Of a DNA stretch of 64,000 bases, positions 22,593 to 34,500 are shown piece after piece (positions within the stretch are counted from its first letter, which is position 1; every line of letters starts with the position of its first letter). A model generated the notes under the pieces. The model had not been told where the DNA came from, searched no databases, and worked only from the letters and a program-made list of their open reading frames with translations. Origin of the DNA: Actinostola sp. cb2023 (lineage: Eukaryota > Cnidaria > Anthozoa > Actiniaria > Actinostolidae); assembly GCA_033675265.1 (NCBI GenBank), contig JAUJYZ010000214.1:137001-201000 (forward strand). The letters are read 5' to 3'. The translations under genes were made by a program, and so were the position numbers.

Positions 22593-25500
22593 TCATGGTG
22601 TTGCTAATAGCTCCTTCGTACCTGCATAGCGAACATCACCTCCTCTTGAAGCACCTCCATAAGAGCTAGCAAACTCATACGCAGCAGGGTATCCAGCAGG
22701 AAACGTACCAGGACTATATCCTGCATAACCAGCTAATCCAAATGAGGCACCATATACAGCAGGGTCAAATGCAGCAGCACCAGCACCAAGACCAGCACTA
22801 TATAGGGCATATGGGTAACCACTACTACTGATTCCCAGACTAGGACGAATGGCACCTGTTTAGATAACAATATGAATTTACTATAATATTATGTAACTTA
22901 TAACAGAGATTATGTGGTTAGGTGTTATAGGGTCTATATGAATGATTATATGGGCTCCCTGTGGTAAAATCATAGCTGTCACCACAGGAAACCCAACTCA
23001 TGCATGTACTTGGAATTAATTAGAAACTCACCCCTCCCTAGAGCAGTGGGCCTTAACCTTCCTGTTACTACACCAGCAAAGGGAGCTGTGAATGATAAGC
23101 CAAAGCTTTATAATGTTGCCCTTTTGTGTTAGTATTAATTTATTAGCAATAATTAATAATCAACATAAGATGATGATGCTATTTTATATGCTGATAAAGG
23201 TGTAAATGAGATCAGTCAAATGTGATGGTACATGTAATATGTAGAACTGTTGATACATTGCGACTGGTATCCCACTGTGATGTCTATACTGGGCAATATA
23301 CACCCATTCCAAAAATCGTTGTCCGGGCCGAAAGCAACAAGCCAGAAGCTGACGACCGCAAAGGACATTGGCAATCTCCTAATTAATTAATTTATCCGTG
23401 GTACTTGAGAAGTTATCCCTACGAGCGTTGAATAGCAATCATTTGGAACTGTTCGGCCATTTGAAAATGCATATTGTTAAAATATCTACGGATGAACGGA
23501 TGAATAAGGAGAAAGTCCCAATGTCCTTTGCGGTCGTCAGCTTCTTGCTTGTTGCTTTCGGCGCGGACAACGATTTTTGGAATAGGTGTATATGAGCATT
23601 GATGCTTACATTAGAAGGCCTGAGTAAGATAGATGTACTGCATATATTGCATTTCCACATTTCCTTTAGATTTCAATAATTCAATGAATCTTTAGACATT
23701 TCTAAAGATGAGTACAAATAATCTTCATAACAGATTCATGGGAGAATTGCAGTCAAATATTAGCACCTACTGCACTGTACTTATAACTAATACATGTTTT
23801 AATACTGTTCTGATTTGGTAGCTTGGACACATACCTAGTGCAGGAATAACTCCACGGCCTGTGGTTGTAGCTCGTAGTATAGCTTGCTGCTGTTGAAGTT
23901 CTTTAGGAAGTGCACGTTTCACTTCAACCTGAAAGAGAAATTTTGAAAATTAAAACTGAAAAAGGCATATTGTAATTTGTTTTTTGCAAAAGTTACCAAA
24001 CATGTAAAGCAAGTGTGACCATATTGTAATTTGTTTTTCTGGCAATCAGTGAGTCATACCAATACATGTATAGGAGCAAGTTTGACCTAGTTGGTATGTG
24101 CGCTGCCTGCTAAGCGAGAGGTCAGTAGTTCAATACTCGGTGACCTCACACACTTGTTTCGACTTCTTTCTAATCTATGTAGCCTGGTTGCACTATAGAT
24201 GTAAGTACATGTATATAACAGTATAACAACTTAAGTGTGGCCTAGTTGGTATGTGCGCTGCCTGCTAAGCGAGAGGTCAGTAGTTCAATCCTCGGTGACC
24301 TTGCACACTTGTTTCGACTTCTTTCTAATCTATGTAGCCTGGTTGCGCTATAGATGTACCGGTAAGTGTGCCTTGTTGGTATGTGTGCTGCCTGCTAAGC
24401 GAGAGGTCAGTAGTTCAATACTCGGTCACCTCGCACACTTGTTTCGACTTCTTTCTAATCTATGTAGCCTTGTTGCGCTATAGATGTACTGGTAAGTGTG
24501 GCCTAGTTGGTATGTGTGCTGCCTGCTAAGCGAGAGGTCAGTAGTTCAATACTCGGTGACCTCGCACACTTGTTTCGACTTCTTTCTAATCCGTGTACAT
24601 GTAGCTTTAAATACCCGTAAAAAAAGGAGCACTGATGGAGAAAGGGGAGTAAAGTGCGCACCGTCGGCCTCAAGTTTATCAGTATATGATTACTATTATG
24701 AGCTGCCAACGTTAAATAAGGTCTCTTTACTTTTTGTACCTTATTGCCATTAATATTGTGAAATTGGATTTCACATATCTTGTCAACAGTGTCTTCAGAT
24801 TCAAACGAAACGAAACAAAATCCTGAAATGTAATCAAATTTACATCAAAATAATATAACAACTATGTCCGCAATTTATACGACCCCACACATGACCTGCT
24901 CTCAGTGGCTAATAGATAGCTCAGTTAGTAGAGCAGTTTGCACCAGTATCGCAAAGGTCGTGGGTTCAATTCCCACTCTAAGCCTTTTTTTTCCAGGCAT
25001 TTTCAGTTAAGTGTCTGGCACCATTTCCATATATATTTCAAATATTCAACACTTCAGTCCTGGGGATGGAATTTGAAGGTCTCAGACAATTCACTCTAAA
25101 ACCACATCCAACTTTATGGATAAAAAGCTTTTATGTTCATTACTGTGAGTTTACTCTAAGAACACAAGTCACTCAGGTTTGACCTGCCAGTCATTGATGC
25201 TATAATATAATACTATTTAACAATTAGTCAACAAAGGCGAGGTGAATACCATCGGTGAATAATAACTGAGACGAAGTCGAGGTTATTATCACTGCTATTC
25301 ACTGAGCCTGAGGTGACTAATTATTGTTTTAGTAGAATTACACAGGTGATTATTTGAAAAAAAAAAATAAATAAGCATTTTAAAGAAAATAAATTTTTAT
25401 TTCATATTTCAAAATCTGGCAGCCATTTTGTCAAAATGCTGTAGGTAACTATCGAGAAATAGTCCGAAGTTCTCAACAAATCAGCGCTCTTGATTTTCTA

Positions 25501-28500
25501 TAATCACCTGTGTAATTCTACTAAAGATCAATAGTGCTTATAAATGATTACATAATCATTGCTATGGATATTATTAATATGGTGAGTGACCTCTTCTCTT
25601 GTTACTTGAATGTTCTGTGATGTACTCTATTTCTTTTACCTGACAAGATGGAGAAACAAATCATCATAAATTGTCAACAATCTTCCTTAGCACAATATGT
25701 CCAACTATACACACAGCATATTGCATAACCTCTCAAACATTTAGGTATTGCTTCCACCCAGAAAAGAAGAGACTTCATCACATGACATCTATTCATACTT
25801 ACAGGTGCATACTTTTCCATAAAATACTCTTCTATTTGCTCATTTGATGTCTCAGCTTTTAATCCACCAACAAAAATCTTCTTTACTCTCAAGTGCGGTG
25901 GCTAAAAGAACATAAAACTCATAACTGTAAAACACAGCCATCCATGTACACTAGCTATTACCATTTGAATTGTATGTTACATACATGTATCATTAGGTAT
26001 ATATACATTGATTAATAAAGTTGATATAGCAGGGCCGTAGCCGCCAGTGTTTGAGTGGTCCGGTTTTCAAACTTTGTTTTTCATTAAAAAAAATTCCGAA
26101 TAATTAAAAATGTAAATAAATTGAAACTGTTTGATTCGAAAAGTGGTCCGGTTGAAACCGGACCAACCGTACTGGCAGCTATGGCCCTGTATTGATTGAT
26201 TGATACAAACAGCAATGTACAGTGGTAAACTATAGGTGAACTAATTGTTGGTGAGTCAATGAATCAAACTGATTGTAAACTGTACATGTACAATTCTTGT
26301 ACAACTCAGACAATAATTATGTTTTTGAGAAAGGAATCTTTGTATATATATAACATGGACCTAATAATAATCTATGTTATACACTATAGTTGCTAATGCT
26401 TTTTTTGTTAGTGAACTCGTGCAACAAAGCATTAGCAACTATAGTGTATAATTTCTCGTTCATTGTTAGTGAACGAGTGAAGGTATATTTAAAATCCCGA
26501 TAACTCACGAGCAAAGAGGGCATTAACATTTTTATTATTCAATTTGAATACAATGCGGAGGCAAGCTAATACTAACTAAGACTAACACTGTGGAATAAAA
26601 GCTGTGGGTAAAATAATTTACACCACAGCTTTTACACCACAATAATGGCATCGCCACGAATGTCACATCATAACCACGTGTTACGTGGTACAAATCAACC
26701 AACCAGAAGATCGGAATTTGTACAATGTACATTATGAAAACTGAATAATAATATTATGCTATACACAGACTGTACATAATAAATACATAGTTTATTTTGT
26801 ACCACACATTTATTTACAAATATGTATAGTTGCTATTATGGACCTTCTATGTTATACACTGCATTATTAAATGGCCGAGTTTCTTGGAGCCTGGACGCTA
26901 GCAAATCGAGCAATCTGATTGGATGAAATCGGATATTAAGACCGTTTTTCCGGTCTAGATTCTCCGAGGAAGACCGGCTTGAAAACCGGTCCGACAGCTG
27001 ATATTAATTTTGACTGAAATCATCAAAAAAGCATCACAGGAACTTATTTTAAATGGAAAGAAGTTGTTTAAGTTCGAACAGAGTCCAAAAAGTTGCCTTG
27101 TGTCGTGGTCTGTAGAATTAAATGAACAACAATGATGGAACTCAAGACGAAACCTACTGCCAACTCAACAAGAAGCTACAAGAACCCTGCATGAAGAAGG
27201 TCGCTGTTCGGTAGTTTCTTCTTGGTGTTCTGCCTTGAACAATTAAGAGAATAGATGGAATCGATTGGACAGTGCATTAAAGTACTAATCCGATGGAAAA
27301 TCTAAGGATAAAGTCGTGAAAATTGCTGGTTTTTCGCTCGGCAAAAAGGCTGTTGTAGCGTGTGGATGCAAAGCTGCCGAAGATTTTCAAAGACATATTT
27401 TCGTCGATTTTCGTCTCTTCAAATTATTTCGTCAAAAAATGACTTCAATTTATTATTGGATGTGGTTTAATGGTATCTTGTACTTATCGTCGTGGTGTTT
27501 GAAGAGTTTTCACAATTGCAAGGCTAAACAAAAACAAATTCGCTGAAACTGCATAGTGTATAACATAGATTATTATTAGGTCCATGTTATATATATACAA
27601 AGATTCCTTTCTCAAAGCGTGTTTGTTGTCTTTTCTTACGTTTTTCTTTACCTAAAATGACTTAAAAATGGATTGTGAATATTTTTTGTGTGTATAACGG
27701 CATCTGATTTGAAATATATTTATAAAAACACGCTTTACTTCATTCAAGTTTTGATGTTTAATTTACTGGATTCGCTGAGTCAAGTAGGCTTATTTACGCA
27801 CGCTTCAGGGTCAATAAAACGTTGAGCGAAAAACTCAAAATTACTTTGTTGTTGTTGTTGAAATGGCCATATAATAAATATCTTATTAACCGAGCTTGGT
27901 CGGTCTGTACAGGAAAATCTTGACCTCGGTCGTGGTACAGTACTTTCACGACCTCGGTCAAGATTTCCCTGTACAGACCTCCCGCTCGGTTAATAACAAC
28001 TAAGTATTGCAATGGCAGAGGGTTAAAGACATTTGATTGCCTGAGTGTATATTATGACCTCAAGGCTTAATCATTTCAGTGTTTTGAGGTTTTATTCCCT
28101 TATGGAAATAAATATACTGATAATGAGAGCTATTTAAAAAGTGTCATTTTGTATGATTTACAGCTCCCCTTAATGGTGAGAGTAACATTAGTTACCATAG
28201 TATTACCATCCAGCACAATAATTATTGTTTGTCAGAATATATTATTATTTTGTACAATAAAAACACATCAATGGTTCTTATCTACGGCCTGGCACAAGGG
28301 TGACTTAAAAGATAGACAGACAATATGATATCAGCTTCCTAATAGGGAGTCAGAGAGTGATCCTAATGGGCGAATAGTGGTACGTGTGATAGGCTGTGCA
28401 CTGTAACCAATCATAACATGATAGGCTGTGCACTGTAACCAATCATAACATGATAGGCTATGCACTGTAACCAATCATAACGTGATAGGCTGTGCACTGT

Positions 28501-31500
28501 AACCAATCATAACATGATAGGCTGTGCACTGTAACCAATCATAACGTGATAGGCTGTGCACTGTAACCAATCATAACATGATAGGCTGTGCACTGTAACC
28601 AATCATGAGGTGATAGGCTGTGCACTGTAACCAATCATAACGTGATAGGCTGTGCACTGTAACCAATCAGGAGGTGATAGGCTGTGCACTGTAACCAATC
28701 ATAACATGATAGGCTGTGCACTGTAACCAATCATAACGTGATAGGCTGTGCACTGTAACCAATCATAACATGATAGGCTGTGCACTGTAACCAATCATGA
28801 GGTGATAGGCTGTGCACTGTAACCAATCACGAGGTGATAGGCTGTGCACTGTAACCAATCATGAGGTGATGGTGGCACTGCTCACTTATTATACTCTTGA
28901 GATAAGTGGGTGGATGCTTTTCATCATCAAGTTAAAATGTAATATTCCAGACCTTTATTTAATTCAATTAATTAAAGGAATTAATTAAATTATTTTAAAA
29001 AATTTCTAAAATGTTCTGTCACTGTAAGAGAACACCCTTGGTCTAAAGGGAACTCCAGTTTGTAGTTACTGTAATACCCCACTGAGCAAGTACTGTTGAC
29101 AAGACTTGAATGAATGAATGAATGAATGAATGAATGAATGAACTTTATTTAGACACGGAATCAAAATCACTAAAATCCTAAAATCCTAAAATCCTAAAAT
29201 CCTGTTGTCCTTCCATGTGGGAGTTGGATGATCTGTAATCCCTCCTTATAAATCTATTTCTATCTATATTTCTATTTCTTCTTCTATTTTTTCTATTATT
29301 ATTATAATCTCATCTAAAACAAATACAAGATTTATAATTCCATCTAACTTTGGATATAGAACTAGTGATCATCTAGAAACTGGTTCTTGTCTGATTCCAT
29401 CTAACTTTGCATATAGAACTAGTGATCATCTAGAAACTGGTTCTTGTCTGATTCCATCTAACTTTGCATATAGAACTAGTGATCATTTAGAAACTGGTTC
29501 TTGTCTGATTCCATCTAACTTTGCATATAGAACTAGTGATCATTTAGAAACTGGTTCTTGTCTGTTTCCATCTAACTTTGCATATAGAACTAGTGATCAT
29601 CTAGAAACTGGTTCTTGTCTGATTCCATCTAACTTTGCATATAGAACTAGTGATCATCTAGAAACTGGTTCTTGTCTGATTCCATCTAACTTTGCATATA
29701 GAACTAGTGATCATTTAGAAACTGGTTCTTGTCTGTTTCCATCTAACTTTGCATATAGAACTAGTGATCATTTTAGAACTGGTTCTTGTCTGTTTCCATC
29801 TAACTTTGCATATAGAACTAGTGATCATTTATAAACTGGTTCTTGTCTGATTCCTATCTAACTTTGCATATAGAACTAGTGATCATTTATAAACTAGTTC
29901 TTGTCTGATTCCATCTAACTTTGCATATACATGTAGAACTAGTGATCATTTAGAAACTGGTTCTTGTCTGATTCCATCTAACTTTGCATATAGAACTAGT
30001 GATCATTTATAAACTGGTTCTTGTCTGATTCCATCTAACTTTGCATATAGAACTAGTGATCATTTATAAACTGGTTCTTGTCTGATTCCATCTAACTTTG
30101 CATATAGAACTAGTGATCATCTAGAAACTGGTTCTTGTCTGATTCCATCTAACTTTGCATATAGAACTATAGTGATCATTTATAAACTGGTTCTTGTCTG
30201 ATTCCATCTAACTTTGCATATAGAACTAGTGATCATTTATAAACTAGTTCTTGTCTGATTCCATCTAACTTTGCATATACATGTAGAACTAGTGATCATT
30301 TAGAAACTGGTTCTTGTCTGATTCCATCTAACTTTGCATATAGAACTAGTGATCATTTATAAACTGGTTCTTGTCTGATTCCATCGAACTTTGCATATAG
30401 ATCTATAGAACTATAGTGATCATTTATAAACTGGTTCTTGTCTGATTCCATCTAACTTTGCATATAGAACTAGTGATCATCTAGAAACTGGTTCTTGTCT
30501 GATTCCATCTAACTTTGCATATAGAACTATAGTGATCATTTATAAACTGGTTCTTGTCTGATTCCATCTAACTTTGCATATAGAACTAGTGATCATTTAT
30601 AAACTAGTTCTTGACTGATTCCATCTAACTTTGCATATACATATAGAACTAGTGATCATTTAGAAACTGGTTCTTGTCTGATTTCATCTAACTTTGCATA
30701 TAGAACTAGTGATCATTTAGAAACTGGTTCTTGTCTGATTCCATCTAACTTTGCATATAGAACTAGTGATCATTTAGAAACTGGTTCTTGTCTGATTCCA
30801 TCTAACTTTGCATATAGAACTAGTGATCATCTAGAAACTGGTTCTTGTCTGATTCCATCTAACTTTGCATATAGAACTATAGTGATCATTTATAAACTGG
30901 TTCTTGTCTGATTCCATCTAACTTTGCATATAGAACTAGTGATCATTTAGAAACTGGTTCTTGTCTGATTCCATCTAACTTTGCATATAGAACTAGTGAT
31001 CATCTAGAAACTGGTTCTTGTCTGATTCCATCTAACTTTGCATATACATGTAGAACTAGTGATCATTTATAAACTGGTTCTTGTCTGATTCCATCTAACT
31101 TTGCATATAGAACTAGTGATCATTTATAAACTGGTTCTTGTCTGATTCCATCTAACTTTGCATATAGAACTAGTGATCATCTAGAAACTGGTTCTTGTCT
31201 CACGATGGTCAGTTGCTAAGGAAACTGCTCCCAATCACATTGCGTCATCACGTGATGACGCGAAGCCAAGCATCAGCGCTTGTAGCTTTGGAATACATAG
31301 AATGACTTATGTATCCCCTCCCTGATAATAAAGCTCTTTCCCTGGCCTCCCATGTGTGGTATATTTTGAAAAGGGGTCTTCTTTAACAGAAGTGACGATC
31401 GGGAGGCTCAGAAAAGCTATTGCTTTCTCGAAAACTCAAGTTCAGTGGAGGTACTATTTACGGTAGTTTGGGGTTTAACTTAGCTGAGAGTGATCCAAGC

Positions 31501-34500
31501 ATTCGTTTTAGGTGTGGAAATTAGCACAAGATAGAAATAAAAGAGTTGAATTCGGAAATTTTCACTTCAGTTGCAATTCGTTTGAGAACAAGCCCAAAAT
31601 ATCGATTTTCCCCTCTCCCCATGCAATTTATATTCGTAATTGTCTGGCAACCCCCTGAAACCTAGGCATTCCGAATTCGAAACACACTTTAGCATCATGG
31701 CGTCCAATTCGAGTGAACAGGCGAGCACAACAAGGTAAGAAAACAATGTTTAAACCCCTATTTTGATCAGCACTTGATTACTTAAGACGCCATATTGGTT
31801 CTTGAATGTCACGCGTTTCTTCAACTTGAATGAATTTCTCCATAGACTTAGTTATTTTCCAATTTTAGAGAGATCCATCTATGTAAGAAAAGTCGTAAAT
31901 GCGGTAAGGACGACAGTCATAGTGCTAGGTGTGATTCTAAACGGGAGCGGACGAACAGATTTTGGGAGCATTCAAGCTTCAAGGCATCCCTCAAGTACTC
32001 AATAAAATGAAGCGTGACTTCAATGATCAAAATGAAAAATATCAGACTGCTATAGCCGAGCCCGTTTAAATTAAATGATAAAGAAGAAGAGCTAATAGAA
32101 AGAGAACGAGAATCAAAGGAAGAAATATCTCGCATGGAAAGTATGAAGGATGAATATGCAGTGAGGATAGATCTTTAATTATTTTCAATTTAGTGTGATC
32201 AGCTCCATGACAAATCTGACCCAATAGTGATTAAATAACAGATGATTATTAAACTGGAACTAGTATTTTATTATTTTGGAAAGAAAAGTATTCTTCATAA
32301 TAATTCGAAGCGTATAAATCGCATTTAAATGGCTTGGATCAGGGGTTCGGAATAGTAAATAGTGCAGAATTTTAAAGATGGAATATGATATAATTTGATA
32401 TACTGAAAGTCTTATTTATTCATTTCCCAGCACAAACTTTGGAGGAGACAAAAGGTCATCAGGAATCTCCAAAAGAAAACTGTCAACCAGCGGAATAGCA
32501 AGTTCAAGCTTGTTGCCATAAATCTCTTCTAGCCCACTGTTCATGTTCCCCATGCCCGTAGTTTGGTCGGCGTTTAGCTCGCCTGACTGCATTGATCCAT
32601 TCTCGCTCAAATGAAAACTTCATTTTGACTTCGTTTCCGGCTTCGTTTACGTTCCAAAACTTTCGTTCCCTCTCTGTTTCCCTGCTTGTCCTTTCAAATC
32701 CAATATTACTTTCCTCAAGTCACCCGCTATTTTTGTTGTATAATATACGACAATGGTAATTACCGCTGACGAAACTGAGCCCGCACAAACGGGAGCATAT
32801 TCCTTAGCAACCGACCATCGTGTCTGATTCCATCTAACTTTGCATATAGAACTAGTGATCATTTAGAAACTGGTTCTTGTCTGATTCCATCTAACTTTGC
32901 ATATAGAACTAGTGATCATCTAGAAACTGGTTCTTGTCTGATTCCATCTAACTTTGCATATACATGTAGAACTAGTGATCATTTATAAACTGGTTCTTGT
33001 CTGATTCCATCTAACTTTGCATATAGAACTAGTGATCATTTATAAACTGGTTCTTGTCTGATTCCATCTAACTTTGCATATAGAACTAGTGATCATCTAG
33101 AAACTGGTTCTTGTCTGATTCCATCTAACTTTGCATATAGAACTAGTGATCATCTAGAAACTGGTTCTTGTCTGATTCCATCTAACTTTGCATATACATG
33201 TAGAACTAGTGATCATTTAGAAACTGCTTCTTGTCTGATTCCATCTAACTTTGCATATAGAACTATAGTGATCATTTATAAACTGGTTCTTGTCTGATTC
33301 CATCTAACTTTGCATATAGAACTAGTGATCATTTATAAACTGGTTCTTGTCTGATTCCATCTAACTTTGCATATAGAACTAGTGATCATTTATAAACTGG
33401 TTCTTGTCTGATTCCATCTAACTTTGCATGTACATGTAAATGTAGGACTGACTGGTTTGTCATACAGCATTACTAGGAGATCAATCTGATGTCTGTAGAC
33501 CTGTACTTCCTACATCCATTTGTTGTCATTAGACTCCCTCTTATATATTCTAAGTATGTCAGTTAGATTATCCTGAAGACAGCTGAATGCTATATACATT
33601 TATTAACATTTACATGAATTCTTTCAAATATAATTAAAACTCTGATACCAACAGTCGTTACTGTTTCAAGCAAAACACAAAGGCTGTCAAATTAAACAAA
33701 CAAATAACTGACATGAGTTAACTATCTCTCACCTTCCCTATTGGAGCTGCATACTTTGGGTCAATCTGTAAATAAAAATAAATAATAAATAAAAAGCAAA
33801 ATAATTGTATACTTTCAATTATTGAAAGAGGAGATGGTAATCATATAGAAGAACACCATGCACAATGCCTGGTATACAAAGATCACTTCTATAGATACAT
33901 AGTGTGTATATTAAATTGTACCCAAAAAAAACTATTAAAGTCCAACTCTCTATTACAGTATGGACACTCGAACCGTGAACACTTAGGTTTTTTCTAACAC
34001 ATAGATTATTGATTGAGCAAATTGATCAGAAAAATGATTTATTTTGATCACTAAGTGTATTTAAACTCAATGCTCCATTTGAGAGGCTGTGAGGCAATAG
34101 AAAGTTCGAAAAAAAAACTCGAAAAAAACTCGAAGTGTTCACAGTTCAAGTGTCCACACTGTAAAGCAAATCAATGAACAGGAATTTTTCTCTGTTTTAT
34201 AGAAATAAATAAATAAATAATCAGTCAATCACTCACAAAATCAAAGCCCATCAGGAGGAGTAACTGGATATTTTGCTAATACTCCATAATCTGTTTTAAA
34301 TGCATCTTTGAGGTAAAAAACCTCAACTTTTCTAGTAAACTAACACCAGACATACTAATAAGGTTGAAAGATCCCTGCCAAAAGTACAGTTAACATCCTG
34401 TCACATATACTTGAAGCAAATTGCTATGACTTAATACATACTGTGCGTCCATCCAATATGTGGGGACCTCCTTTTAAGACCTAAAAATAACAGGATGCAA

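Larger units (their letters stand above)
29338..33434. repeat. 57 bp minisatellite, about forty copies, split by a transposon
   Basis: Units of TGATTCCATCTAACTTTGCA-TATAGAACTAGTGATCATCT-AGAAACTGGTTCTTGTC fill 29338-31200 and 32823-33434. Variants recur in blocks (TTTAGAAAC, TTTATAAAC, TATACATGTAGAAC), a sign of higher-order amplification. Each unit carries the palindromic words ACTAGT and TGATCA. Together with the insertion at 31201-32822 it makes up most of hnRNP intron 6. Confidence 0.95.

Noticed and set aside
24078..24992. Functional tRNA genes
   Set aside because: T and D arms are recognisable but acceptor or anticodon stems are incomplete; SINE heads or pseudogenes fit better.
28381..28870. 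CRISPR-like array of 32 bp repeats
   Set aside because: Units are contiguous with no unique spacers, and the window is a eukaryotic intron.
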